From Tigriopus japonicus (taxonomy: Eukaryota; Arthropoda; Copepoda; Harpacticoida; Harpacticidae): a DNA stretch of 64,000 nt. The notes under the pieces are model-generated. The model saw only the letters and a list, made by a program, of their open reading frames with translations. It had not been told where the DNA came from and made no database searches. The translations under genes were made by a program, and so were the position numbers. Location of the stretch: contig CM021312.1 in the NCBI GenBank assembly GCA_010645155.1, forward strand, positions 12,845,217 through 12,909,216, in the 5' to 3' direction. This document shows, one piece after another, positions 1 through 12,313 of the stretch (the first letter of the stretch is position 1; each line of letters starts with the position of its first letter).

Positions 1-1
1 T

Positions 2-343
2 ACCACCACTACCACAATGGCTCCTACCACAACCACCACCATGGCTCCTACCACAACCACCACAATGGCTCCTACCACAACCACCACAATGGCTCCTACC
101 ACAACCACCACAATGGCTCCTACCACAACCACCACCATGGCTCCTACCACAACAACTACCATGACCACAACAATTACCACCAAAACCACGACTATTGGTA
201 CTACAACCACCACAACAACAACAACTACATTGAGCACTGTGTCGCCTGTTATTATGGACCCAATGGGTCAAGAAGCCTTAATGCGCGTTAATGCTCTCAT
301 TGCCGCATTGCAGCAAGTAGGATCTCTCAATTGTAACTTCTGA
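2..343 (+). CDS. 3' end of a Thr-rich mucin-like protein (5' partial)
   Basis: The reading frame is open from the left edge of the window and ends at TGA 341-343, so only the C-terminal 113 codons are present. It contains six 24-bp units (17-160), each encoding Met-Ala-Pro followed by five Thr, then about 30 residues of irregular Thr-rich sequence. The last ~38 residues are not repetitive (a stretch with MDPMGQEALMRV and a single Cys near the end). Such Thr/Pro arrays are typical of heavily O-glycosylated secreted or surface mucin-like proteins; that role is inferred from composition only. The ATG at 17 is inside the array and is not a credible start. A possible poly(A) signal AATAAA lies at 811-816. 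Family not identified. Confidence 0.7.
   Translation, partial: TTTTTMAPTTTTTMAPTTTTTMAPTTTTTMAPTTTTTMAPTTTTTMAPTTTTTMTTTITTKTTTIGTTTTTTTTTTLSTVSPVIMDPMGQEALMRVNALIAALQQVGSLNCNF
17..160 (+). repeat. 24-bp coding minisatellite (six units)
   Basis: Six head-to-tail units begin at 17, 41, 65, 89, 113 and 137. Each encodes MAPTTTTT. Units differ mainly at the last base of the final Thr codon, and the sixth has further changes, so the array looks recently expanded. It is in frame with the mucin-like coding region. Confidence 0.9.
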
Positions 344-1185
344 TAGTGTCTACGTAGAAAAAGAAGGTTGAAAGAAACATTTCATGAATGTTGATGTGTA
401 CAACGTGAGCAACAACATAATACTTGTGTTTACATTAAGAGAGTCAAATACTTTTTCACCAAAATCAACCAATTCTCACTCTGAATTGTTTTTTAAGATC
501 TATTGCAACGATTCATCACTTTTTAAAAGAGATTCTTGTTCTGTTGGAAAATAAATATCCAAGCATCATTTCTTTGAAATTTCATCTTGCCTTACAATAT
601 GAGTTTGAATTTCAACTTAATATTTATGTGCAATTCTTGACCATTTGCCCTAATTGTATTGCCTCATTGTCTTTTACATGTACTGAGTACGGGGATCCTT
701 TGTTCAAAGTTCAATGCATATTAGAGTTTGGCCAAGAAGTGTTATCGGTAAGGTAATCATATCGGTGAGGTAATCACAGTGTCCACCAGACAGTTGTTTT
801 TACATTTTTCAATAAAAATCGGCGTTTTATTTTAAATTTATTGGTTTCGCAAGGCTAAAGCTTGAAAGGGATGGAAAAAAATAATTGACATACAATTTTC
901 ATCAAAGTCAGTTAGATTCTCGAATGATGTAATACTTTTATAAGTAATTGCAATTTTTAAGTAATTGACCCCACTCTGTGGGTGCTTAAAGGAGCCTCAA
1001 GTGGCAAGATATCATTAAGTTATTTACAATAAAATAATATAAATGTAGTATGGGCACAGCCAGACACAAGATGAGCCACATTTTTGGTGTTTTATATACA
1101 TACCCTTAAATGAATCCGGAACCATATTGACTACCTAATTGATATCTGAATGATTTTTGGTGATCCTCACCTTGATACAAGCTCT

Positions 1186-1283
1186 AGGCTAGTTTTTTAG
1201 ACGCAAAAGATCGATCTCAAGATCATATTGTAGAACTATAAGTCCGATCTTGAGATCGATCTTTGCGTCTAAAAAACTAGCCT
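1186..1283. repeat. Hairpin repeat, ~38-bp arms
   Basis: The arms 1186-1224 and 1246-1283 are reverse complements except for a single A/T indel, and they enclose a 21-bp loop. They begin with AGGCTAGTTTTTTAGACGC. This could be a small foldback or MITE-type element; no target duplication was identified. Confidence 0.8.
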
Positions 1284-2821
1284 CAGGAGTTACTCAGATC
1301 TTGACTTTGTCATTCAGAAAGCGTTAGGTTCAAGATCATACTGACACGTGTAATAGGCTCTAAAACTAAGTAGTTAGATGAAAAGACACGCCAATCATTT
1401 TTGGGATCTAATTTTGGTCCCAAAATATCGGAGAACTCGAGTCAGAAAGTCATTTGATTAGTACTGATATGTTTCGAGTTGAATTTGCGGTAGAGTTTTG
1501 CCATTTTGGTTTTTGAGGTCAAAAAGTTGACCACAGCTAAACTTTTTAACAAGCAATAGACCTTATCTGCCATAAAAAATGGCTGCCTTGCAAATTCAAA
1601 ATCCATTATAATAACTATCGATGGAACTCGAAATCGAATTAGTTAGAGTTTTGCCAAATTGGTCCCTGTTTAGGTCTTTTCAAAAAATTCTACATATACA
1701 ACCTGCCCTTTTTTATAGCGATAAACTTCCAAGTCAATAATGGCAGCAATCCCAGTTCGAAACACATCACTATTGTTTAGAGCTCAAATGTCTCTCAAAC
1801 TCGAACGATTGGAAATAAACTCTCCGGAAAGGCGAATTCATTCCTGCGATTCCTTGTCTTGGAGTCGGAGCTGTTGTGATACGTGAAAAACAAGTATTTG
1901 CAAATTTACTTTGACTTAAGGGTTAGATGTACGAGGAGCAATGTTGTTTGAAAATATTTCGAAAATCTATTTTCAACGGGCTTTTTGTTCAATATTCTCG
2001 AAGAACCAAACAAGGGGGTCGTTACAAAAATTTAGACAAACGACTGAGTCGATGGCGACAATATTTTAGTTAGACACATCCTTAAGACTACTTGAGAGTT
2101 AAGTTGAAGAAAATGTTCAAAAAATATCTTTAAGCATGTTTTGAGTGACCTAATATCGTTTTTTGCTCATGACAACAGAATTCAAATACATATCCAGTAG
2201 TGCATTCACACCTCAAAACTGGTTTCAATAATTAATTGAAATTTTATATTCTTTTATCTATTTTTCTTAAACCTAAAAAGCAAAGAATAAACTTTTTTCC
2301 AAGAGGCAATTTATACCTTCAACAATACATTTAATTACCTCATGCCCTTTTGGACGGAATACGCCCTGGAAGTACATCAATCCCTTCCTTATTGAATCCA
2401 TAAATGTCAATATTCACGGAACTTTCTTCGTGAAAGCCCTTTCCGTTTCGTCCACGGGCTTCACTGAGATTTACCCAATCAGTGAAATCATGCATGATTG
2501 ATGGGATGGAGAAGATGAAAGTTCTCAAAAATTACGGATCAGTTGCTGACTAGATGGTTTAATCACACGGCAAGACCTTGAATATGGACATGAAATTACA
2601 TAAACGAAGGGAGAACTACTCTTAATGAGCAAAGAGTACACGAGCACTATTAGGAATGAGAATCCATTACATTTTTCAGGCTTTGTAGATTCCGAGTGAA
2701 CGTGTGTTTACTGGAGGTTTTGGTTTGTTGGGGTTTTTTCGAGCTTGGCCGTTTCGCCGCTTTAAATTTTCTGTCGCTAGCGTCAAGTTTTCGCTTCTTT
2801 GTACATGAGGTTCTTTAGCTA

Positions 2822-2960
2822 GACTTATAACGCGGCTTTTTTAACAATTTACTCTAGGGTTTGCAAAACAATTTGTAAATTTATAAAGCAATTCATCACT
2901 TTAAAGCAAATTGTTTTGCAAACCCTAGAGTAAATTGTTCAAAAAGCCGCGGTATAAGTC
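2822..2960. repeat. Hairpin repeat, ~53-bp arms
   Basis: The arm 2822-2874 is nearly the exact reverse complement of 2908-2960 (a few mismatches), with a 33-bp loop. The arms contain GACTTATA at the outside and AAACAATTT at the inside. It resembles a non-autonomous DNA-transposon foldback. No transposase fragment is inside. Confidence 0.8.
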
Positions 2961-3850
2961 GAGCCATTTTTGGTACCGGAAGGTCATAGAGTTGGAACAT
3001 CATATTTGAGTACCTAAACACATCAGAATCTTAAATTCAAGTCATAAATATTATTTACATTTCAAAAAATAGTTTTGATGTCAATTCCTCAGGGGATTGG
3101 GCCGACACCGGATCGGTTTCGGGTTTTTTGGATATGACTAACTTTGGCCTATGAACCTACCTCAAAATAAATTGATTCGATCCGATACCACGCAACCTTA
3201 TGGCCGATCTTTCCTCATTTGTGAAAAATCCGCCAAAGAAATCCCGCAAAATAAGACTCATTGGCTTTGAAGAAACAAAACCAAAATCTTTCCTAGCTCA
3301 AATGTGAACACGTTTTTTCACTGCAAAAGTTTCCTCTACAAAAAGTACATCGTTCTGTATCTCATGTGTTCAACAGGGGATCCCTGCGTTGTCGTACATC
3401 TTTTGCTGGGACCAAGTTGGTTAAAGTACAGGTTTGATTACGTTTGGTCGACTTTACACTAGTGATGTGACTTGGGCGCTTGGGCAAGCTTTTTTTCGTG
3501 ACATTGTACACTGGGGTCGCCAATTTACCTTCAGTGAAATGGTCCCTTCCGCCTACCTATCTTCATATACCGGTTTTTCATTAAGAAGCACTGAAACGCG
3601 CCCCTGACTTTTGTAACTTTGGACCATTAACATCAAATTTGTGTTTGCTTGAGTTAGTTAGCAAAGCACAAAATCTCCATTAGGTGACTCTACCTTGCAA
3701 CCTCCCGTGAAAAAACTTGACCAAGCCCAGATATCACATCACTACTTTACAGGCCCAGAGGCATACATACCTGACTAATTTGATTACTAAGCTAGAGATA
3801 GACCGACCTCACATAAACCTTTTCAAGATGTTTTTTCTCTCATGAACAAC

Positions 3851-4540
3851 ATTTATTGTTTATTGTTTATTGTATCGGACAACTCAAGCACTCCCGAAGG
3901 TGCATAAAGAGGATATGTCTTTATAAGGATAAAAGAAATATTTGAATATGAGATGAGATGAGATGAAATGACACATAGTGAGCTCACAACTACATGTGTA
4001 CTTAATACTCAAGGGTGGAAACCAATAGATCATAACAGGATTTCTAAGGCTGAAACTTGAGGTACTTGGTTAGATTGAGGTTCTTGAGGCCGGTCTTAAA
4101 CATCCTGAGACTTCCGCAGTTACGTAAGGAACTGTCCAGGTCGTTCCAGGGATCCAACACCCTCAGTGCGAAACACCAGCTTCTGGTCATTGTATGGACT
4201 AAAGGTTTACGGAAATGAGGGTTCCATCTCAAAGATCTCGTCTTGGATTCCGGCTCTCCTCTAAGCAAATCCAAGCTGGTACTCTGGCCTGGATCGATTG
4301 TTATCATCCCTGCCCGAAATTTGAATAAGGCAACAAGATCACATTTCAATCGTCGGGACTCCATCGTATCTGCTCCCAAGTAACTCAATCTTTCCTCGAA
4401 TGGAAGACGATGGCATCCATCGATTAATTTTGAGAACCTTCTTAGTGGTCTCTCTATCAGGAAAATATCTTTTTTAAATGGTGGAGACCAAACGGGCGTG
4501 CAAAATTCGACAATTGGTCGTACATACATCATGTACATAC
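3851..4540 (-). mobile_element. 5'-truncated non-LTR retrotransposon (CR1/jockey-like) 3' end
   Basis: A minus-strand open frame (4538 to 4044, 164 codons) matches the C-terminal region that follows the reverse-transcriptase fingers/palm in jockey/CR1-type elements: YVRPIVEFCTPVWSP, ER..RRFSKLIDG, LPFEERLSYLG, ESRRLKCDLVALFK, then a late WNDL-SLRNCGSLRMFKTGL segment. The catalytic part is missing. Beyond the stop, a short 3' UTR contains an ATCTC-rich microsatellite (about 3948-3965) and ends in three copies of a heptamer (CAATAAA on the minus strand, 3852-3872), the kind of short tandem tail seen at 3' ends of such elements. This is a dead 5'-truncated copy. Confidence 0.8.
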
Positions 4541-4871
4541 ATCATGGAGTTAACATTAGAAGCTGTCTCTGGGATTATTATGGTCGCTTCAAATTTCGAT
4601 AACAATGGCCAAAATACAAGGCATGTGACCTATCACTAATTTCAGGCATGGTACGTGGGTTCCTACCAATTTCTTAGTTGCAAAAGACTTAGTTAAACAA
4701 AGTACAAAGTTGTCTTGCACCATGAAGTGAAATGTTCAACGTGTATTGTACAACATCTACTCTTATCTCTTTTTCGGCTGACTGTTCGTTTATGTGAGCT
4801 CTAAGATAAATACTGGAGCCCATTTAACATTGGGATTATTGTGGATAAGGTGTGAGAAGACCGCCAACAGA

Positions 4872-7800
4872 ATGCTTTTCTACTTAATATTGCTCTTTGT
4901 GGGTGCAATTCTTTACCTCTATGTGGAAATCACTAAAAAGTATGGCACGTTCAAGGCCATTGGAGTCCCTGAATACAACCCAAAGTTTCCATTGGGATCG
5001 CCAAACCATTGGAAGTTGGCCACAGGTATTACAGAGATATATAAAAGTCAATAAATAGTAAGTCAACATTTTTTTTAAATATAAAATAAAACTTCAAAAT
5101 CAGGTCGATTGAACTTCATCAACTCCGTGGATGAGGTCTACGATGCATTTCCAAATGAGAAACTTGTGGCTCATTTCCAAGGAGGAAGTCCACAATTGGT
5201 GGTTCGAGACATGGAGTTGGCCAAGTTGGTGCTGATTAAAGATTTTGATCACTTTGTTGATCGTCGAGGTTTAGAACTGACCGAAGAGACTGAAGCTCAA
5301 AAAGCCATGGGTTTGATGCTCACCATGCTCAAAGGGGACCAATGGAAAGCCATCCGAAACACCCTGTCACCGGTTTTTACAAGCGGGAAACTGAAGGGCA
5401 TGACGCCCATCATCAATAAGGTCAGTCCGAACTAGAGCAAGGACATCTTAATATCTCAGGACGAATTACAGAAATACAGCTTAAGGCCTGTCATTGTACT
5501 AAAATGAGAGGTTATTTCAAAGCAGTAAATGTTCCGTTAAATTTTCATTGTAGTAACTCGGCCTTAAGTGGTATTCTGTAATATATATCCTTCGTTGAGT
5601 CATCCTTGACTAGAGGCATTATAATTTGTAGAGGCTGCGTTCGAGATTGAGCGGTTCCACTTAGAATCAAGGGTTTTCAAATTGTTGAAATGAAAAAATA
5701 AATACTCAAGATCTTCGTTTTTGTGGGTTTTCTTGGATGGGTGCTTGTTTCACATATTCACCAAAGTTTTGTCATTTCACAAATGCTTGGCGAATGACAT
5801 TTTCTTTCTTTTATAAGTGAAGTGAAAAGAACGAACATATCTTGCACATACTCTTTTACTATAGCGGCTATGGTCAGGAAAAAACTGCTTAAGAGATACC
5901 AAAGATGCCAGTCCATGTTAATTATCCTTTTTAGTAAAGTGTCACTAGAGGTCAGGAACCACTATATTTAAAACAATTGTTAAATACACATAAGTTGGCA
6001 ATAATTGTACTAAAATGCGAGGTTTTGCTACCAAAATATTGGTCCCTTGAATTTTATTGTTCTGATTGGACCTTATCAGTGTCTTAAAAGTAATTCTAGC
6101 TAAAATGATTCTGTTAAAAGTGCAAAATTTTGCTCTAATTAAATATTTGAGTAAATTCAGTACCCGCAAAACTTGACTATAGCACGTTAAAACTTTTGAT
6201 TCTGGCCATTGATTTGCCTGATAATTGACGAACACGTTTTGATAAAAAAATTCTTGGCCTTGCAAAGCAAAACATTGAAATACATTGAAGTGTGTATGAT
6301 TTTTCTTAAATCGTATTTTTGATAACCTTGTTATATTATTTTAGTTGGGCCAAGACTTGGTAAAACACTTGGAGCCATTGGCAAGATCTGGAGAAGAGTT
6401 TGAAGCGAAACAATCCATGGTCAACTTCACTACGGATGTGATTGCTGAGTGCGGTTTCGGAATCAATGCCCAAGCAATGTTAAACCCCGATAGTGTATTC
6501 AAGCAAAATGTAAGACTTTCAACAAATTGGCAATGAAAGACAACAAAAGATGTATTAAATTGGATTTTGATGCTGGCAGGTGATGAAATTGAGTGGTGGA
6601 CCGAAAGGTTCGATTATGGGCATGATTCGGTTCGTCATGATCCTTTTCCTCAACCCCTTGGCCCGCATGCTCAAGATCAAAATCATGAATGAGGAATCGT
6701 TGAACTATTTCATCAAAGTCATTCGACAAACCATGGCCACAAGAAAAGAGAGCAAAACGAGACGCAATGATCTGATTGATCTCATTTTGGACGCCTTGAA
6801 AGACGATAGCCAAGGTTAGTAATTAGAATTAGTGAAAGTGAGAAGTTAAATCTAGAGGGCTAACAGAGAAATGACACTCCAAAAATATTCATGAGTCACT
6901 GTGTGTGTGATGGGGTTTGCCGTTGAACACGTTAAGTTACATGATTCACAACCCAAACTTCTGAGTTTAGGGAGTCAGTGGGAAAATTGCTCATTCAACT
7001 GCTTTAGTCGAACAAGAGCAATGTATGATGAATCAATTCACTGGCCACCCTTGCTGCCAGATAAATGAAGTGTGTTCAAAACAAACCTCCATTGGCTGTA
7101 CTGGAGTGACATTTCTCTGTTAGCCCTCTAGTTAAATCCAGGCGGGATCCCAACAACCATGACAGGGGAAGATTCCCCACTTAATATCAACACAACCTTA
7201 CAAGGAATTTGTTCGTTTCTAGAGTTTTTTAATGGGGAATACTTAAGGTTGCTTCAAGTGAGCGTTTTAAATCTTACCGCTAGCGGTAAAACAGGGCCGT
7301 TGGCTGTGCTGAGTTGGCCAGCCCATTTTGGTGAATCCAAGTTTTTCGCATTTAAGCGTCCATTTGATGATTCTAGGTCTCTGGAGACGATGGATATTTC
7401 ACGTGAAGATGCCTAGGCTGGATTTGGGTCAACAATACGCAAAAATTATTTGCTAGAAAATGAAATATAAAAAATCATAATTACCAAAAAGAAACATAAA
7501 AAACTATTTCATTTCTTTGTATGGGCAACATATCAAAGAAATAAATTTTATCCTTTGGAATCCACTGAACAATTTAGCATCTTTGAATTTTTATCTGGAT
7601 CAATGTCAAGTCCACTTTTTGCAACAACGCTAGGCTTGCTTAATTGCTTTTAATTCAATTACCCTAAAAATAAATTTTGCGTATTATTGACCCAAATCCT
7701 GCCTGGGCATCTTTATGTGAAGTATCAATCGTCTCCAGGGACCTAGAATCATCAAATGGACGCTTAAATGCGAAAAACTTGGATTCGCCAAAATGGGCTG

Positions 7801-10800
7801 GCCAACTCAGCACAGCCAACGGCCCTGTTTTACCGCTAGCGGTAAGATTTAAAACTCTCACTTGAAGCAACCTTAAGTATTCCCCATTGAAAAAAGAATC
7901 ACACTTGTCTTTATTTTTAAGCGACAATTAGTTATAATTGCCAAAATGTTTAATGTAGATACCACTACAAGAATACATTATCAATAGTTCGGGAGTAATC
8001 AGGTTAAAAAGAATATATTTGTTTTCCTCAACCAAAAAGTTGGTGTCAGTTAATCTAAAATGCCATTTAACGCAAAAAGACCAAAATTTCATTCAAATCT
8101 CTATCTACATCGTTTCAAGAAATAACACAATCAAATGATATCAAAACTCATTCGTGAGACAGCTTTGCCTCAAAATGATCACTCAAGCTTGGAAAAAAAA
8201 CTACTAGATCCGATTCAATTGATTCAGAAATGACGTGTCCTAGCCCAAGGACTCTTGAGCAAGGAAGCGACACGACATTTTTGATCCCGCCAACTTAGGC
8301 CATTGATTGCAAGTCTAGAGATCACTCAAAACTTTAATTTGCATACTTTTACCCATTCCAAAAGCATAAAATAGATTCATATGATACCATTTTGTATTCA
8401 AAAATATATCTGAGGTTTGATTTGTTGTATTTTTGGCAAAAAAGTCATGCACAAGTTCAATTTGTAAGAACAAAGGTTGAACAAAATATCACTTTCTTCA
8501 CAATTTTTGCTTTTTTGCATTATATTGAATAGAAAACAAATAATTTCAGACTCTATATTACTGAACATGAATTAGGGATAGTATGAAAGTAGTTCACAAC
8601 TAATTTTTATTAACAAATACATAGCCTAATATATGTTCTCATTCAGAGTCATAAATGGCATTAGGTAAGACTCCACATTTTTAAAAATTAAACTATGGTG
8701 CTTAATATGACAACTTTCTTGTCTTTTCCAAGTTGGTCTGAAGATTTAAAGAACTTTCAATTGGCAGGAGAAAAATGCGTTTTCAAGAAAATATTCCGTA
8801 TTGACATTGTATCAGTCAATGAGTAAAACAGACCTCAAATACTGATATGGGAAGTCTTGATGTCTTCTTGGATATTTTGTGTTTGCTTAACTCACTGGAC
8901 ACTCTCATGAACTAGGTAACTGAGTAGTATTTAAAATGGCAGAAACCTTTTGTCCATGGATGTTGGTTGTCTTGGAGATGAACCCACAGGGAACTTTCAG
9001 GTTTTGCTCCTAAACAACACTGAAAGAGGAACTTGTTCTTGTTAAGTAATAATAGTTTGTCATTGCTCTACTATTCTTTGTGAGCCACAAGCACAATGAC
9101 TTTCTTGAAATTTAGAGACCACTGGGCATTGACAAACAATTCCTTGATAAACTGGTGGCATTGGGCCATTGCTTAAATGGTTCTTGGTCTTGATCATTGA
9201 GGCCTCAGTTCAGGAGCTCTTTTCCAATACAAATGAAACCACGGTTTCAAAACCACTCTTTGATAGTTTGCCTTGGCACAATGCAAATACTCATTATCAA
9301 ACATCCAAATCAATGTTCATAGCCAGAGCATGGGGGATTTTGGGCACTATTCACAGGCAAGTTTGGCTCAAAAAGGTTCTTTAGAGCCATAGAATCAAAG
9401 CAATAATCATGGCAACTTAAAGCACAGCATTTCCTACCCACGGCACTTGGGTTCTAGGTGAGATGACACACAGTTTAAAGCTTATTCTCCTCTTGGCTGT
9501 TGGAACTTTCTTTGCCGTTGTTTACAGTTGGGCCTAAGTTGGCTGGAAAGGTTTGGTGAATGCAAAAGGTGACCATTCCTTGCTGGAGGGTCCTTGCTTA
9601 GCCCTGCTTGTGGTAAATAGGTTCACAGTAAAAAGGTCACGGTAAAACGGTCACAGTAAAAAGGTCACAAGGTAAAAAGGTAATGGCAAAAATGTCATGG
9701 TAAAACAGTCACAGCAAAAAGGTCACAAGTTAAAAAGGTAACGGCAAAAAGGTCACAAACCCCCACAGCTCCAAAGGTAGCCAAGGAGATGAACTCATAA
9801 ACCCTGGTATGTTCCTTGGTTGAAGATTGTCCCATCAAACTCAAAGATTTGCAAGTTGGAACTCAATTATGCCAAGGCAAAGGTCCCACAAGTCAACAGG
9901 AAGTCATTCCCAACATTTTTAGGACAATGATCCGAACTCGCCCGGATCCAGCAGGCCATGGAGGAGGGTGTTCCTTCACCGCTCTGGAGTCAAAGTTGCA
10001 CCCTTTTGACGAGATCTGCCCATTGGATTCTGAGAAATTCTGGTTGGAACACAATAATATCCATAGAAAAGAGATTTTTCGCCGTGACCTTTTTACCGTA
10101 ATCGTTTTACCCTGTGACCTTTTCTCTTGATGATCGTTTTAATGTGACCTATTAACTTGTGACCATTTTGTTTATAATCTTTTTACCTACAATCCCTAAC
10201 CCGACACCTATCCCTGATTAACTAGATTCAGCCTCTCAAATTGAACGATTCTCTTTTAGACCCAAAACCTGTCGAGGACGCTCAGTTCGAAAAAGACGCT
10301 CAAATCGAGGTCAACACTCCGTTCCAATCGATTCCGGAGGAAGAATTGGAGCTCTATATCGTTTCCAACGCCTTCATTCTCTTCTTTGCTGGCCTTGAGA
10401 CCTCTTCCACCATAATGGCTGTTTGTAGTGTGTTCCTCGCCACTCACCCTGATGTCCAAGAGCGTCTTCATTTGGAGATCCAAGACGCCATTGATGATCA
10501 TGGGAGCCAGGATCTGCCTTATGAACGCATACATTCCCTTCCCTACTTAGATATGGTCGTCAATGAGACCCTCCGACATTTTCCTTTGGCCATAATGGAA
10601 CGCCAATGTGTGAAGGACTACAAGTTCCCTGGATATGATTTTGTCGTTCCAGCAGGAATGTTAGTGCAAGTTCCATCTCCAGCTATTATGAAGGACGCCA
10701 AGTACTTCCCAGACCCTTTGAGGTTCAATCCAGAGAACTTTAATGAAGAGAACAAGGCCAAAAGATCTCCGTATGCATTTTTGGCCTTTGGCCAAGGTCC

Positions 10801-10978
10801 TCGGAATTGCATTGGAATGCGCTTTGCATTGCTGCAAGTAAAGATTGCTATTATTCGATTGTTGGCTAACTATGAAATATTGCGCTCACCTAAAACAAAT
10901 GACCAGTTTCGACCTTCGCCCAAATCACCGTCAGGACAACCGATCAACGGAACATTTATTAGAATCGCCAAACGTTGA
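4872..10978 (+). CDS. Cytochrome P450, CYP3-clan type, five exons
   Basis: Exons are 4872-5025, 5104-5420, 6345-6509, 6580-6814 and 10260-10978, all with GT..AG introns and matching phases (1, 0, 0, 1), giving 529 aa. The protein begins with a hydrophobic ER anchor (MLFYLILLFVGAILYLYV). Visible family landmarks are the I-helix oxygen-binding AGLETSS (334-340), the K-helix ExxR as ETLR, an altered PERF box (NPENF, with the Arg replaced by Asn), and the heme loop FGQGPRNCIG with the axial Cys at residue 474 (codon 10808). It is a membrane-bound, NADPH-reductase-dependent monooxygenase; the substrate (xenobiotic or endogenous) cannot be told. I chose the ATG at 4872 because it starts the anchor. 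Intron 4 (3,445 bp) is packed with repeats. A likely poly(A) signal is AATAAA at 11074-11079. Confidence 0.93.
6852..7131. mobile_element. 280-bp MITE with 30-bp terminal inverted repeats
   Basis: The left end 6852-6881 (starts CTAGAGGGCTAACAGAGAAA) and the right end 7102-7131 are reverse complements with one mismatch in 30. The flanks are a perfect TTAAAT direct repeat (6846-6851 and 7132-7137), consistent with a target-site duplication. There is no coding capacity. Superfamily not assigned. Confidence 0.9.
7222..7890. repeat. Long foldback repeat, ~220-bp arms
   Basis: The arms 7222-7446 and 7672-7890 are reverse complements over roughly 220 bp with few mismatches. Each includes the perfect 16-bp palindrome TTACCGCTAGCGGTAA. 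The arms are so similar that both strands show the same open frame (GKTGPLAVLSWPAHFGESK), which is a by-product of the palindrome. The ~225-bp loop is AT-rich with no gene. Confidence 0.88.
9610..10190. repeat. Element with clustered GGTCAC/GTAAAA repeats at both ends
   Basis: Positions 9615-9760 hold about nine degenerate copies of a motif close to GGTCACAGTAAAAA. Positions 10080-10190 hold the inverse-complement form (TTTTTACCGT..GTGACC), so the repeat clusters face each other across ~320 bp. This is the layout of subterminal repeats in a non-autonomous DNA transposon. I could not fix exact ends or a target duplication. Confidence 0.55.
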
Positions 10979-12313
10979 TGTTAAGTTTACATTTTTTTGC
11001 TATAAGTGTCAAGAGGAAAAGGCTTTTTTTTATTTAGGGACTCTTAAACAAAAAGCCTAACTGTTGAAAAAAAAATAAAAGGAAATTCATATAGGAAATA
11101 AAATGACATTTTTAAATTTCGATTATTGAAAAATTCACAAGGGAGACAGAGCAAAGGAATGAATGACCACTGAATTTTTCTGGACTGGAAGGTTACCGAT
11201 TGGGATTAGGATTTCCAGTAAGACCAGATCATTAGTATTTTTCTGTATATGAGACTTTGCTATTTAATAAAAACATGTATTTCAATTTTGAGCTCAATTG
11301 AGCGCCAGACTGTAAGTTATTTTATCTCGAACTTATATTTTATTATAAGAGCATGAAATGAATGAGATCGCTGTAGGCAAGCAGTAGTTAACGCAGTGGT
11401 TGAATATTTGCCAACTTTTCAGAACTAGAGACCATAAGGCAGAGATGGGCTGGCAAAATCTATGAATGCCCAACCAACTTGGTTTGTCTGTGACGTCTTC
11501 CAACATGCAGGAAGCAAAAGTTCACAATTAAAGGAAACCTGTTCTTAGCATAAACACATGTAAACTACTTAGCTCATTTGATAGTGCAATTTGGTTAGTG
11601 AAAAGCCCCTAGCCTGTTGTAAATGGGTCTGAAGTATTTGCCTGATAAGTAAAAAAAATAATTTTGAATATTGTGGAGTTTAGACAAGCACCGATTAAGG
11701 TCTCATGATCGGGTGTGTAATGTATAATTCTCTTTGCTCTCCTTTTTGCCTGGTTGTGCGTTCCCTTTCCTATTTAAACCGTCATTGTCTTTTCTATTTT
11801 ATCCATTCTTCTACGTTATTTTTTGAATAAACATACTCCACCGTTATCCCGGTCTCCCAAGTTGTAGTCCGTATTAGTACATAACAGGGTGATGATGTGA
11901 ATCTGGGCTTGCACAATTGCAAGGTAAGGTCACCTAATGGAGAAATTGTGCTTTGCTCACGTGTATAAGCAAAAACAAATTTGAGTTTATATTGCAACCC
12001 TGCTCAGAAGTCAAAAAAGTCAGGGCTCCGTAATGAAACAACAATGGTTTATGAAGACTAGTAGACAGATGGGATACAATTTCACATAGGTAAATTGGCA
12101 GCCCAAGCTTATGACCTCAAGTAAAAAGTTTACCCCAGTACCAAGTCACATCATTTCAAATTGTACTAAGAAGAAGTATTCTGGTTTGTGACTGAACTTC
12201 GTCAGAATCAGCTGAAAGTTCAACTTGACAATTCCCCAGCATGAACTGTCATACCCGTGTGTTAGCTTATGTCAGCCAATATCTTTTTCAGGGTATCTAT
12301 TCACAACATTTCT

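Larger units (their letters stand above)
344..3850. other. Intergenic spacer with two hairpin repeats, no gene seen
   Basis: AT-rich sequence with no recognisable coding region on either strand. Short open frames (for example 544-756 + and 2340-2528 -) have no family features. The only clear structures are the inverted repeats at 1186-1283 and 2822-2960, listed separately. Confidence 0.6.
6815..10259. other. Intron 4 of the first P450, repeat-rich
   Basis: This 3,445-bp intron contains a MITE (6852-7131), a long foldback (7222-7890) and an element with tandem/inverted GGTCAC-type repeats (about 9610-10190). The span 7900-9600 has no recognised gene. Open frames such as 9169-9384 and 9816-10130 (+) show no family motifs and I do not call them genes. 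Confidence 0.8.

Noticed and set aside
4794..4871. Upstream extension of the first P450 to a GTG at 4794
   Set aside because: GTG is not a usual animal start and the extra residues precede the membrane anchor without family support; the ATG at 4872 starts the anchor.
7159..7416. 85-codon open frame with a near-identical partner on the other strand
   Set aside because: The two frames are the two arms of one foldback repeat; there is no protein family behind them.
9610..9770. Regularly spaced short repeats as a CRISPR array
   Set aside because: The units are degenerate, have no unique spacers, and have inverted partners 400 bp away inside a eukaryotic intron.
4872..10978. First P450 as two broken genes separated by 3.4 kb
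   Set aside because: Exon 4 ends in phase 1 and exon 5 starts in the matching phase with GT..AG, and the protein is continuous across the join with all P450 landmarks.
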